A stretch of 64,000 nt of DNA from Leucobacter insecticola (GTDB lineage: Bacteria > Actinomycetota > Actinomycetes > Actinomycetales > Microbacteriaceae), in assembly GCF_011382965.1 (NCBI RefSeq), contig NZ_CP049934.1:1612001-1676000 (forward strand), read 5' to 3'. Positions 35,660 through 44,616 of the stretch are shown piece after piece. Under the pieces are notes generated by a model. The model did not search any database. It was not told the origin of the DNA and was given only the letters and a program-made list of their open reading frames with translations. The position numbers were made by a program, and so were the translations under genes. Position 1 is the stretch's first letter. Every line of letters starts with the position of its first letter.

Positions 35660-36905
35660 TGATGCACGTTTAGGTGACAGTTTGCTCAGGCAGCGAGCTC
35701 AACTAGTTGCTGCTGGATGCGAGCGCTCCGGCGAGTGATAGCGGCTGGATTCAGTTTCGCATGCTCACCAGTCAAGCGTTCGACGGCACGATGATCGAGC
35801 ACGCCTACGTCGAGGAGTCGTTGATACGGGGTGCGTGGGGCGTCGTAGACGCGTTTCTTCCGCCCGAGGTGGTGTGGGTCCAGCCGGTAGCTTTCACACA
35901 GGGCAGCAAGAAGTTCTTCCGCTTCATCACTAGGGCATGTAACTCGTTGAGGAGCGTCAGTTCGTGATCGGTTTCGTAGCGGAAGCGGAACGTGTGGCGG
36001 CGGACGCAGTCACCGTTGCGTTGCTCAACGTGAGCGTTGTCGTTGTGTTGGTAGGGGCGGCCCCGGGTGACGGGGATGCCGCGCTCGTCGCACCAAGCAA
36101 CCACCGACCAGTTCAGGAACTCGCTTCCGTTATCGAAGTCCATCCCCGCGATCGGGATCGGGAGGCCTTGCGGATCCAGTCCATCCCGGCTCTGATGTTC
36201 ACGTGAGCGTTGTTGCGGATACCGCGGATCAGTGTCCACCCGATCACCGGATCCGTGGCGGTGAGGGTGCGCAGGTACTCGCCTTTGGTGGTGTGGCCGC
36301 AGTGTGCGACGGTGTCCAACTCGTATAACCCCGGCCCGGGCGGCAAGCCATCCATCGCGGTGCGGGTCGGGATGGACCAGCGCAGGACATGTGACGGTCT
36401 CGTCGTGCCCAGCGCGTGCGGGTAGCGGGCGTCCCGGTGCGGTTTGAGGTACCGGTCAATCGTCGCCGCACTCATCGACTGTAGCTCGTCCAGCACCTCC
36501 TCGCTCACGCGGGCGGCGACCCGGCCGAGCTCGCGAAACCGGACGAGGCGTTCCAGGGTATCGTCCATGACCGCAGCGAGATATTTCCCCGATGGTTGAC
36601 CTGAAAGCGCCCAGACTTCCTGCAGCACCACGAGCGCGTCGTAGGAGTACTTCCGTGGGCGTGGTTTGCGCTGTCGGTCGCGGGCGGCTCCTTTACGGGC
36701 GTGCGCGTTGCGGATCGCCCGGCGAGCGTAGTCGCGATGCCAGCCTGTCGTTTCTACCAACGCGTTCAGAAGTTGGGTCTTCTCCGTCTTGTTAGCGTTC
36801 GCGTACTCGCGTGCGAACTTCTTCGTGATTTCACGGCGCGACGCCATCGATAGCTCCCTGCTCATTGTTCCAGGGAACTACGCGGACCTCTTTATGTGAG
36901 GCGCA
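35660..36905. mobile_element. IS481-family insertion sequence
   Basis: Contains one transposase gene on the minus strand. The ends are approximate: CACGTTTAGGTGACAG (from about 35665) and the inverted CACATAAAGAGGTCCGCG (ending about 36900) look like imperfect terminal repeats, both beginning CAC. I could not define a target duplication. It borders the accessory island next to the LLM gene. Confidence 0.65.
35686..36865 (-). pseudogene. IS481-family transposase with two frameshifts
   Basis: A DDE transposase of about 393 aa when two bases are restored. The N terminus (MSRELSMASRREITKKFAREYANANKTEK) and helix-turn-helix region TGWHRDYARRAIRNAHARKG are followed by the catalytic region: YELDTVAHCG (first Asp), GMDFDNGSEFLNW (second Asp) and the E in NAHVEQRNGDCVRR. 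The first break is near 36166 (restores WIRKGLPIPIAGMDF) and the second near 35862 (restores SGRKKRVYDAPRTPYQRLL). Both need one added base, like the breaks in housekeeping genes, so the element may be intact in reality. Confidence 0.82.
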
Positions 36906-37125
36906 GGCTGTCGTTCCCGGACATTCTAGATGAGTCAAGTCGAGTGCTAGACAGTTCGTCTCCCCCTGACGTACACTTCTTGGGTTGTCACTGGTTCGTT
37001 CGGTTTCTGACTCCTAGCTCCCCTGCTGCTTCGGCAAGAGGGGCGCTTTGTACTCTCGACGAGTTGGGCTTAAAGCCCCTTTTTGGGCCTATAGGCCACG
37101 AGTTGATGGATCGACGAGTCACTGG

Positions 37126-38559
37126 CTACCCCCGCACGCTGTCGTCAATCGTCGAGAGCGGGGCGCCGACGCGGTACTGTGAGCCGCGATGGTTCTCGGG
37201 GAGGCGATCCCCGGCGCCAAAGAGCTTCTGGCGGAGGGTGCCCGGCGCGTACTCCGTCGGGTACGCGCCGCGGCGCTGCAACTCGGGCACGACGTGCTTC
37301 ACGACGTCCTCGAAGGTGCCGGGAGTTACCGCGTAGGCGAGGTTGAAGCCGTCGATCCCGGTCTCGGCGACGATCTGCTGCATCTGGTCGGCAACGGTCG
37401 CGGCCGATCCAACGACGGTCCTACCGAGCCCCGCGAGGCCGCCGCGCTCAACGATGTCGCGCACGGTCCACGCGCGACCCTCGGGGTTATCGGCCTTGAA
37501 CGCCGCGAGCGTCGACTGGATTGCGTTGCTCTGCACATTCCCGAGCGGCTCATCGAGGTCATACGTCGAGAGGTCGATGCCCATCCAGCCCGACAAAAAC
37601 GTGAGTGCACCTTCGGGGCTGACATACGATAGGTAATCCTCGTACTTCGCCTGAGCAAGCTCGTCGGTCTCGTCAACGATCACGGTGAGCAGCAGGTAGA
37701 CCTTGGCAGATTCGGGATCCCGCCCGGCCTCAACGAGGGCTGCGCGGATCGCGTCGACGCTTTTCTTCGCGACCGCGTTCGTGGGGGAGGCTATGAAAAT
37801 GGCCTCCGCGTGCTGCGCCGCGAAACCGATCCCGCGCGGTGACGCCCCGGCCTGGAACAGGAGCGGGGTGCGCTGTGGCGAAGGCTCAGACAGGTGAATG
37901 CCCGGCACCTTGTAGTGCGTGCCCTCGTGGCCGATGTGGTGCACCTTCTCCGGTTCGGCAAACACGCCGCGCTCGCGATCCCGAACCACGGCGTCGTCTT
38001 CCCATGAACCCTCCAGCAGCTTGTAGACCACCTCAAGATACTCGTCGGCATGCTCGTAGCGCTGATCGTGCTCGAGCTGATCGTCGTTGCCGAGATTGCG
38101 GGCCGCTGATGGCAGGTACCCCGTCACCACGTTCCAGCCCACACGACCCTTCGTCAGGTGGTCGAGCGTTGAGAGTCTGCGCGCGAAGGGAACCGGATGC
38201 TCGTAGGCGGTGCCCGCCGTGATCCCGAACCCAACATTCTTGGTGACCGCGGCCATTACTGCCGCGAGCTGCACCGGATCATTCACCGGCACCTGCGCAC
38301 CGTTGCGGATCGCGGCGACATCGTTGCCACCGTAGACGTCGTAGGTACCGAGCACGTCTGCGATGAAGATGCTGTCGAAGAGTCCCTGCTCAGCGATGCG
38401 GGCGAGGTTCGTCCAGTACTCGATGTCTTTGTAACGCCACGCCTGATCCTCGGGGTGCCGCCACAGGCCCGAACTCTGGTGGGCTACACAGTTCATGTCG
38501 AAGGCGTTGAGGCGGATGTGTGTGCTGGGTGCGACGGAGGATGAGGCTGCTGTTGGCAC
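37126..38559 (-). CDS. LLM-class flavin-dependent monooxygenase (NtaA/SnaA/DszA type)
   Basis: A 477-aa FMNH2-dependent monooxygenase. Family stretches: HIRLNAFDMNCVAHQSSGLW at the N terminus, EQGLFDSIFIADVLG, RLSTLDHLTKGRVGWNVVTGYLPSAARN, PLLFQAGASPRGIGFAAQHAEAIF, and GIDGFNLAYAVTPGTFEDVVKHVVPELQRRGAY. It needs reduced FMN from a separate reductase and may open C-S, C-N or dibenzo-type substrates. The neighbouring sulfonate-type operon makes organosulfur compounds attractive candidates. A tail remnant of a related gene lies beyond the island. Confidence 0.88.
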   Translation of the reverse strand: MPTAASSSVAPSTHIRLNAFDMNCVAHQSSGLWRHPEDQAWRYKDIEYWTNLARIAEQGLFDSIFIADVLGTYDVYGGNDVAAIRNGAQVPVNDPVQLAAVMAAVTKNVGFGITAGTAYEHPVPFARRLSTLDHLTKGRVGWNVVTGYLPSAARNLGNDDQLEHDQRYEHADEYLEVVYKLLEGSWEDDAVVRDRERGVFAEPEKVHHIGHEGTHYKVPGIHLSEPSPQRTPLLFQAGASPRGIGFAAQHAEAIFIASPTNAVAKKSVDAIRAALVEAGRDPESAKVYLLLTVIVDETDELAQAKYEDYLSYVSPEGALTFLSGWMGIDLSTYDLDEPLGNVQSNAIQSTLAAFKADNPEGRAWTVRDIVERGGLAGLGRTVVGSAATVADQMQQIVAETGIDGFNLAYAVTPGTFEDVVKHVVPELQRRGAYPTEYAPGTLRQKLFGAGDRLPENHRGSQYRVGAPLSTIDDSVRG

Positions 38560-38662
38560 GGGTGTGGTCCTTCCGGGACGGTCGGTGGCTTTCGCAGAAA
38601 ACTACCGAATCTCGGGACCGTGCTGCACGATTGTGCGCTTTGTTACCGTGTGCGACGAATTG

Positions 38663-39067
38663 TTACTCGGCTTCGGGCGTGAAATTCAAAGAAAGTGAGT
38701 TCATGCAGTAACGGTTGCCGGTCGGCGTGCCGAAGCCGTCGGGGAAGACATGCCCGAGATGGCCACCGCAGCGGGCGCAGCGGACCTCGGTGCGGACCAT
38801 CCCGAGGGAGGTGTCCTCAATGAGTTCAACCGCGTCGGGGCGCACTGAATCGTAGAAGCTCGGCCAGCCGCAGTGCGAGTCGAACTTGGTGCCGCTCTGA
38901 AACAGCTCGTTGCCGCAGCCGGCGCAGGTGTAGAAGCCCGCCCGATCCTCGTCGAGGAGCTCACCCGTCCAGGCGCGCTCGGTGCCAGCCTGGCGCAGCA
39001 CCTCGTACTTCTCGTCGCCGAGCTCTTCGCGCCACTCTTCTTCAGACTTTGAAACCTCATATGCCAT
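38663..39067 (-). CDS. msrB: Peptide-methionine (R)-S-oxide reductase
   Basis: A 134-aa MsrB that repairs methionine-R-sulfoxide in proteins. The zinc-binding pairs are CAGC and CARC, GTKFDSHCGWPSFYDSV forms the substrate pocket, and GNRYCMNSLSLNF holds the catalytic Cys with the expected Asn. HVFPDGFGTPTG is also conserved. Length is normal for a stand-alone cytosolic enzyme. Confidence 0.95.
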   Translation of the reverse strand: MAYEVSKSEEEWREELGDEKYEVLRQAGTERAWTGELLDEDRAGFYTCAGCGNELFQSGTKFDSHCGWPSFYDSVRPDAVELIEDTSLGMVRTEVRCARCGGHLGHVFPDGFGTPTGNRYCMNSLSLNFTPEAE

Positions 39068-39189
39068 GTGTGTAATCCTATGGTGTTGGCCTGGAATGGG
39101 CTGAGTATCGAGCCGTGAATCTCCTCTTCATGACGCAGTATTACGTCGCTCCCGGTGAGCCGCTGTCCCGCCGCTCTAGGCTGAAGTGC

Positions 39190-39783
39190 ATGACGGCTTC
39201 GCGTTCGCAATCTACCTATCAGCTGCGGCTTGCATGGGGTACCGCAGGCCTCACGACCCTCGCTGATGCGGGCATCGTGGTGGTGGTCGATGCGCTTGAC
39301 GCACCCGCTGCGTCCGAAGCTGTCACCTCTGTAGGCGCGAGGGTTGCTCCCGGCGCCGATGTCATCGGCGATGCCGCGGCGGATCTCGCTGCGCAGGCAG
39401 CGGGGTTGCCACACGGGCCGACGGTGTTTCGTGCCTCGCTCCGCAACGCGACCGCGACCGCGCGGGCGATCGTCGACGAGCAGCTTGCGCGAGGTGATCG
39501 CACCGCGGTGAACCTCGTGCTTGCGGGCGATGGCGGTGCCTTCGCGGTGGAAGACTACCTGGCGGCTGGCGCCTTAGGCGACGCGCTGTCAAAGCTCGGG
39601 CTGGATCACACCGCCCCGGATCTCGCCGTCGCGATTGAGGGGTTCCGTCCACTCACCCGCGCCCTCAAACACCTGCTCTCCGCGAGCGCCGCAGGGCTTG
39701 CCCTCACAGCGGCCGGTCGCCGCGATGAGGTCCGCGCCGCCGCCGAGCTTGATGCCGACTCGGAAGCGCGCCGCGTCAACTAG
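39190..39783 (+). CDS. 2-phosphosulfolactate phosphatase-like protein (ComB family)
   Basis: A 197-aa protein resembling ComB: GIVVVVDALDAPAASEAVTSVGARV at the N terminus, PTVFRASLRNATATARAIVDEQLARG, VNLVLAGDGGAFAVEDYLAAGALGDAL. In ComB proteins the 'asNGt' and 'ED..aAGai' segments line the magnesium site; the first is degenerate here (SLRNATA). ATG 39190 is chosen as the codon next to the conserved part. The biochemical role outside coenzyme M makers is unknown, so the family name should not be read as its function. Confidence 0.6.
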   Translation: MTASRSQSTYQLRLAWGTAGLTTLADAGIVVVVDALDAPAASEAVTSVGARVAPGADVIGDAAADLAAQAAGLPHGPTVFRASLRNATATARAIVDEQLARGDRTAVNLVLAGDGGAFAVEDYLAAGALGDALSKLGLDHTAPDLAVAIEGFRPLTRALKHLLSASAAGLALTAAGRRDEVRAAAELDADSEARRVN

Positions 39784-39801
39784 CCGGCACCTACTATTCG
39801 G

Positions 39802-39881
39802 CACCTCAGCCGGTACTCACACCTCAGCCGGTCAGAATTCGCAGTTTTTTACCGGCTGAGAGTTGAGTACCGGCTGAGCTG
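39802..39881. repeat. Quadruplet-type intergenic repeat, second sequence class
   Basis: Direct units CACCTCAGCCGGT at 39802-39814 and 39820-39832, an 18-nt loop, then inverted units at 39851-39863 and 39869-39881 (core ACCGGCTGAG). Spacers are 5 nt on both sides. The plan (13-5-13-18-13-5-13) mirrors the 13-6-13-20-13-6-13 elements elsewhere, but the unit sequence differs. It fills the gap between convergent genes and ends one base before a stop codon. Confidence 0.75.
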
Positions 39882-40370
39882 TCAACCCCGCGCGACGACC
39901 TGGCGCTTCGAGGAAATCACGCCGGTGTCGAAGCCCGCGAGGTGCAGCCCGCCGTGGAAACGAGCGTGCTCGATCTTCAGGCAGCGATCCATGACCACGT
40001 CGAGCCCCGCCGCCTCGGCGATCGCGGCAGCCTCCTCGTTCAAGGAACCCAGCTGCAACCACAGCGTTTTCGCACCAACCTCAACGGCCTCCCGGGCGAC
40101 ACCCGGCAGATCCTCGTGCCTGCGAAACACATCGACGATGTCGGGCACTACCGGCAGATCCGCGAGCGACGCATACGACTTCTGTCCCATGATCGTGTCG
40201 GCGCGCGGGTTCACGAAGTACACCTCGTACGGTGCGCTCGAAAGCAGGTAGGTAGCGACAAAGTAGCTGGCGCGGGCGGGATTATCGGACGCCCCCACAA
40301 TCGCCACCGACGTTGCGCGGTGCAGGATCCCGAGCCGCGCTCCCGCGGTCGGCCCCTGCCAGTTGCGCAC
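39882..40370 (-). CDS. CoA-binding domain protein (COG1832 type)
   Basis: A Rossmann-fold protein of at least 162 aa: SVAIVGASDNPARASYFVATYLLSS, VYFVNPRADTIMGQKSYASLADLP, DIVDVFRRHEDLPGVAREAVEVGAKTLWLQLGSLNEEA, DRCLKIEHARF. GTG 40370 is the visible start, but residues that would fit a natural N terminus (VDVLGAACALPGAAGAAV) lie upstream in the same frame after a stop, and a plausible start, ATG 40491 overlapping the MetY stop, is in another frame. One extra base near 40421 would explain this. Role unknown; it closes the sulfonate-MetY operon. Confidence 0.78.
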   Translation of the reverse strand: MRNWQGPTAGARLGILHRATSVAIVGASDNPARASYFVATYLLSSAPYEVYFVNPRADTIMGQKSYASLADLPVVPDIVDVFRRHEDLPGVAREAVEVGAKTLWLQLGSLNEEAAAIAEAAGLDVVMDRCLKIEHARFHGGLHLAGFDTGVISSKRQVVARG

Positions 40371-40487
40371 GGCGGCACCCGCGGCTCCCGGCAGCGCGCA
40401 GGCAGCCCCGAGAACGTCGACTCAGAGGGGAAGTGGGGTCGTTGCTGACTGTGCTCATCGCTGTGCTGTCCGGGTTCTCTGCTGCGC

Positions 40488-41822
40488 TCATCGCTGTGCT
40501 CCTGTCGCGCGGGTAAGGGCCTGATCCAGATCCCACAGGATGTCTTCCGGATCCTCGATGCCGACCGAGATTCTGATCAGGTCGGCGGGCACGCCGCCCG
40601 CCTCGAGCTGTTCGGCGGTGAGCTGCTGATGGGTGGTTGATCCGGGGTGGATCACCAGGGTGCGCGCGTCCCCGATGTTTGCGAGGTGGCTTGCCAGCTG
40701 CAGAGATTCGATGAACGCCTCACCGGTCGCGCGGGCCGCCTGCACCCGCTCGCTCTCGGAGGTGAACTCGCCCGCCGGGCGCACCCCGAACGCAAACACC
40801 GATCCCGGGCCGAGCGGGAAATACTTCTGCGCGCGATCCTGGTGCGGGTGACCGTCGAGCCCTGCCCAAGTCACAAATGAGACCCTGGGATCCGAGGCGA
40901 GCCACTCGGCCACGACGCGGGCGTTCGCGACGTGCGCATCGATCCGCTGCGGCAGGGTCTCAACACCCTGCAGCAGGTTGAACGCCGACTGCGGGCTGAG
41001 CGACGGCCCGATGTCTCGCAGTTGTTCGTTACGGAGCTTCGTGAGGAACCCGTACTCGCCAAAGTTGTCCCACCACTTGATACCGCCGTACGATTCGACC
41101 GGTTCGGTCATCGTCGGGAACTTGCCGTTGCCCCAGTTGAAGGTGCCGGCCTCCACGACCACACCGCCGAGGGTGGTGCCGTGACCGCCCAAGAACTTGG
41201 TGACCGAGTGGATCACGATGTCCGCACCGTGTTCAATCGGGCGCGACAGGTAGGGCGTCGCGAGCGTGGCATCGACGACGAGCGGCACCCCGGCCTCGTG
41301 GGCGACGGCGGCGAGGCCCTCGATGTCGGCAATTTCGCCGCCGGGGTTGCCAATCGCTTCGACATACACCGCCTTGGTGTTTGCGCGGATCGCCTTCCGA
41401 AACTCTTCAGGATCGGAGCTCGCCACGAACGTCGTGTCGATGCCGAAGCGCCGCAGCGTGACGTCGAGCTGGGTGACGGTGCCGCCGTAGAGCTGCGCCG
41501 AGGCGACAATGTGGTCGCCGTGGCCCGCGAGCGCCGCAAAAGTGACGAACTCCGCAGACATGCCGCTCGCGGTCGCGACCGCACCGATGCCGCCCTCAAG
41601 GGACGCGATCCGTTCCTCCAGCGCCGCCACCGTGGGGTTGCCGATGCGCGAGTAGATGTTGCCGTACTTCTGCAGGGCAAACAGGTTTGCCGCCTCCTTC
41701 GCGCTGTCGAAGACGAACGACGTGGACTGGTAGATCGGCACGGCGCGTGCGCCGGTTGCCGCGTCAGGGGTGCCTCCCGCGTGGAGGGCGCGGGTGCGGA
41801 ACCCGAACTGGTGCTCGCTCAT
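40488..41822 (-). CDS. metY: O-acetylhomoserine sulfhydrylase (O-acetylhomoserine aminocarboxypropyltransferase)
   Basis: A 444-aa PLP enzyme of the Cys/Met metabolism family that joins O-acetylhomoserine and sulfide to homocysteine. Motifs: GARAVPIYQSTSFVFDSA, YSRIGNPTVAALEERIASLEGG, VVDATLATPYLSRPIEHGADIVIHSVTKFLGGHG (Lys is the PLP Schiff base) and the long MetY-type insertion with GKFPTM and NWGN. The start follows AAAGGAGACC and overlaps the Acs stop (ATGA). Placing it behind a sulfonate-type importer suggests assimilation of released sulfur. Confidence 0.93.
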   Translation of the reverse strand: MSEHQFGFRTRALHAGGTPDAATGARAVPIYQSTSFVFDSAKEAANLFALQKYGNIYSRIGNPTVAALEERIASLEGGIGAVATASGMSAEFVTFAALAGHGDHIVASAQLYGGTVTQLDVTLRRFGIDTTFVASSDPEEFRKAIRANTKAVYVEAIGNPGGEIADIEGLAAVAHEAGVPLVVDATLATPYLSRPIEHGADIVIHSVTKFLGGHGTTLGGVVVEAGTFNWGNGKFPTMTEPVESYGGIKWWDNFGEYGFLTKLRNEQLRDIGPSLSPQSAFNLLQGVETLPQRIDAHVANARVVAEWLASDPRVSFVTWAGLDGHPHQDRAQKYFPLGPGSVFAFGVRPAGEFTSESERVQAARATGEAFIESLQLASHLANIGDARTLVIHPGSTTHQQLTAEQLEAGGVPADLIRISVGIEDPEDILWDLDQALTRATGAQR

Positions 41823-43849
41823 GTGGTCTCCTTCGATAAAGCGCTGGATGATGGTTCGCTGCTCGCCGATAGCCTGGCCAGGCGCACGGCCTTGCGCACC
41901 TCGTCGACGGCCCGGGGATTTTGCAGGCTGGTGGTATCGCCGAGCGTATCGCCCTGCCAGATCTGCGCAAGCAATCGACGCAGGATCTTGCCCGAGCGTG
42001 TCTTCGGCAGCTCGGGTACGCGCACGATGATCTTCGGCTTCGCGATGGGCCCGATATCCCGGGTCACCTGTGCGCGCAGCTCGTGGTGATCTGCGACGCC
42101 CTCCGACCCGTCAACCACAAACGCCGCAACGGCCTGCCCGGTGATCGGGTCACTCACCCCGGTCACCCCGGCTTCACCGACGGCCGGGTGTGCGACGAGC
42201 GAAGACTCAATCTCAATGGTGGAGAGGCGGTGCCCTGACACGTTCACGACGTCGTCGAGACGGCCCAGGATCCAGATATAGCCGTCCGCGTCGACGGTGG
42301 CGCCGTCGCCCGCAACGTAGTAGCCGCCGTGCTCACCGTGCCCCGCAAACGGAGCCCAGTACGAGTCGCGGTAGCGTTCGGGGTTGCCCCACACGGTGCG
42401 GGCCATGCCCGGCCAGGGGCGTCTGGCGACGAGGGTTCCGGCCCGGCCGGGGGACACCGGCTCGCCCGCCTCGTCAACGACAGCCATGTCGATCCCGGGG
42501 AGCGGGATCGTTGCCGACCCCGGTTTCAGCGTGGTTACGCCGGGGAGCGGCGCGATCATCGCGGCACCGGTTTCTGATTGCCACCAGGTGTCCACCACGG
42601 GAACGCTGTTGCGGCCGAAATTGCGGCGGAACCACACCCACACCTCGGGGTTGATCGCCTCGCCGACGGTGCCGAGCAGCCGGATCGACGAGAGATCATG
42701 CCCCGGCGGGAGCTCCTCGCCAAACCAGGTCATGAGCGTCCGGATCAGCGTGGGCGCCGTGTAATAGACGGTGACGCCGTAGCGTTCGATGATCTCGAGG
42801 TGCCGTTCACGATGCGGAGCGTCGGGAGTGCCCTCGTAGATGACCTGCGTGAGCCCGTTCGACAGCGGCCCGTAGATTTCGTAGCTGTGCGCCGTGACCC
42901 ACGCGAGATCCGCGGTGCACCAGTGCACATCGTCGGGTTTCGCGTCAAAGTGTGCCCAGTGCGCCCAACTCGCGTGGGTGAGGTAGCCGCCTGAGGTGTG
43001 CACGAGACCCTTGGGCTTTCCGGTGGTGCCCGAGGTGTAGATGATGAACAGCGGGTGCTCGGAGTCGAAGGCCCGCGGCGCGTGAGTTTCGGGCTGCGCG
43101 TCAACGAGCTCGTGCCACCACACGTCTCGGCCGGCGGTCCACGGCACTGCCTGACCGGTGCGACGCACCACGAGGACGTGCTCGAGATGGGGGAGGCCGG
43201 TGGCCGCGAGATCCGCGTTCGATTTCACTTCGACCTGCGTGCCGCGGCGGTGTTGGCCATCGCTCGTCACGAGTAGCTTTGCACCCGTGTCTTCAAGTCG
43301 GAACCGCACCGCCTCCGCCGAGAAACCTCCGAAAACGAGCGAGTGTACGGCGCCGATCCTGGCGCAGGCGAGGGCTATCACCACGGTTTCGATGAGCACG
43401 GGCAGGTAGACAACGACACGGTCGCCCGGCTCGATACCGAGTGCGGTGAGCGCGTTCGCGGCCTGGCACACCCGCCGCTGAAGATCCGCATAGCTGACGG
43501 CCACGCGGTCGCCGGGCTCGCCCTCGAAGTACAGGGCAACGTTTTCGCCGAGACCGTTCGCCACGTGCCGATCGACGCAGTTCGTCGCGACGTTGAGTGT
43601 GCCGCCGTCAAACCAGGTCGCTGCGGGGATCGTGACGGTGCCGGTGCTGGCGTCCCTGACCGGGGGAGACCACGTATGCGCCGTGTGCCACGGCTCGGTC
43701 CATTCGAGTCGCCGCGCGGCGTTCTCCCAGAAGGTGATCGGATCGGCCGCAGCGGCGTCGTAACTGCTCGCGTCGAGGTTCGCCCGGGCCGCGAAGCTCG
43801 GCGATGGCGGAAAGGCGCGGGTTTCGCTGAGGCGCGCTTCGTTGCTCAC
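41819..43849 (-). CDS. acs: Acetyl-CoA synthetase (AMP-forming)
   Basis: A 676-aa adenylate-forming enzyme. Motifs: IIYTSGTTGKPKGLVHTSGGYL (P-loop-like), ADLAWVTAHSYEIYGPLSNG, VVDTWWQSETGAAMI, where the Trp limits the acyl pocket to acetate-sized acids, GDGATVDADGYIWILGRLDDVVNVSGHRLSTIEIES, and PKTRSGKILRR with the catalytic, acetylatable Lys. GTG 43849 is preferred: it follows GGAGG at good spacing and overlaps the permease stop (GTGA); GTG 43855 is possible. Unusually located inside a sulfonate-MetY operon; its acetyl-CoA could supply O-acetylhomoserine. Confidence 0.93.
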   Translation of the reverse strand: MSNEARLSETRAFPPSPSFAARANLDASSYDAAAADPITFWENAARRLEWTEPWHTAHTWSPPVRDASTGTVTIPAATWFDGGTLNVATNCVDRHVANGLGENVALYFEGEPGDRVAVSYADLQRRVCQAANALTALGIEPGDRVVVYLPVLIETVVIALACARIGAVHSLVFGGFSAEAVRFRLEDTGAKLLVTSDGQHRRGTQVEVKSNADLAATGLPHLEHVLVVRRTGQAVPWTAGRDVWWHELVDAQPETHAPRAFDSEHPLFIIYTSGTTGKPKGLVHTSGGYLTHASWAHWAHFDAKPDDVHWCTADLAWVTAHSYEIYGPLSNGLTQVIYEGTPDAPHRERHLEIIERYGVTVYYTAPTLIRTLMTWFGEELPPGHDLSSIRLLGTVGEAINPEVWVWFRRNFGRNSVPVVDTWWQSETGAAMIAPLPGVTTLKPGSATIPLPGIDMAVVDEAGEPVSPGRAGTLVARRPWPGMARTVWGNPERYRDSYWAPFAGHGEHGGYYVAGDGATVDADGYIWILGRLDDVVNVSGHRLSTIEIESSLVAHPAVGEAGVTGVSDPITGQAVAAFVVDGSEGVADHHELRAQVTRDIGPIAKPKIIVRVPELPKTRSGKILRRLLAQIWQGDTLGDTTSLQNPRAVDEVRKAVRLARLSASSEPSSSALSKETT

Positions 43850-44616
43850 ATCCACCTCCGCAGCACGGCACGCTCGAACAGCACCAGGATCGCGTTGGTG
43901 ATGGTGCCGAGAAGCGCCAGCAACACGATGGCGAGCAGGATCCGGTCAACCCGCCCGGTCTGCTGCGAGTCGTTCAGAAGCCAGCCCAGCCCCATCGACG
44001 CAGCAAGCAGCTCAGCCGCAACGAGGAACAGCCACGCCTGGGCGAGCGCGAGGCGCAGACCGGAAACCACCGACGGGATGACCGCCGGGAGCTGTACGGT
44101 GCGAAAGAGGGACCAGCCACGAAGACCAAAGCTGCGCCCCGCCTCCACGAGCTGCGGGTTGACGTGCCGCAGCGCATCGGCGACGGTGGTGTAGACCGGA
44201 AAGAACGCGCCGATGGCGATCAGTGTCACCTTCGATTCTTCGCCGACCTGCAACCACAGGATCAACAGGGGAACCCAGGCGAGCGAGGGGACAGCCCGCA
44301 GCGCGACGAGCGTGGGCGCCAGCAGCACCCGGCCGATCTGCGACAGACCAACGGCCGCAGCGAAGGCGAGCGCGATCCCGGATCCGACAACAAAGCCGAT
44401 GAAGACGCGCTGCACCGAGATCGCGATGTTGAGCCACAGCTCACCGCGCTGGATGAGTTCGGATCCCGCCTCGATAACCGACAGGGGGCCGGGGAGCCGG
44501 TACGCCGGCACCATCCCCGTCGCCGTAACAAACTGCCAGGCTCCGACAATGAGGAGGGGGACGATGAAACCCCCGGCGATCTGGACCCAGGTACGCGGGG
44601 TTGAACCGGGCGTCAT
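43846..44616 (-). CDS. ABC transporter permease, sulfonate/nitrate/taurine type
   Basis: A 256-aa inner-membrane permease of the SsuC/TauC group with about six helices. The cytoplasmic EAA loop reads LVEAGRSFGLRGWSLFRTVQLPAVIPSVVSGLRLALAQAW. Start ATG 44616 overlaps the binding-protein stop (ATGA). Works with the binding protein and ATPase encoded just before it. Confidence 0.9.
   Translation of the reverse strand: MTPGSTPRTWVQIAGGFIVPLLIVGAWQFVTATGMVPAYRLPGPLSVIEAGSELIQRGELWLNIAISVQRVFIGFVVGSGIALAFAAAVGLSQIGRVLLAPTLVALRAVPSLAWVPLLILWLQVGEESKVTLIAIGAFFPVYTTVADALRHVNPQLVEAGRSFGLRGWSLFRTVQLPAVIPSVVSGLRLALAQAWLFLVAAELLAASMGLGWLLNDSQQTGRVDRILLAIVLLALLGTITNAILVLFERAVLRRWM

Noticed and set aside
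37075..37101. Palindrome GGCCTATAGGCC and GGGCTTAAAGCCC next to the LLM gene as regulatory sites
   Set aside because: Too short and loop-free to be terminators, and no repeat or promoter context supports a specific role.
32449..37126. Island flanked by true att repeats made from the LLM gene end
   Set aside because: The two ends match at only about three quarters of positions; recent site-specific integration would leave identical copies, and no integrase is present.
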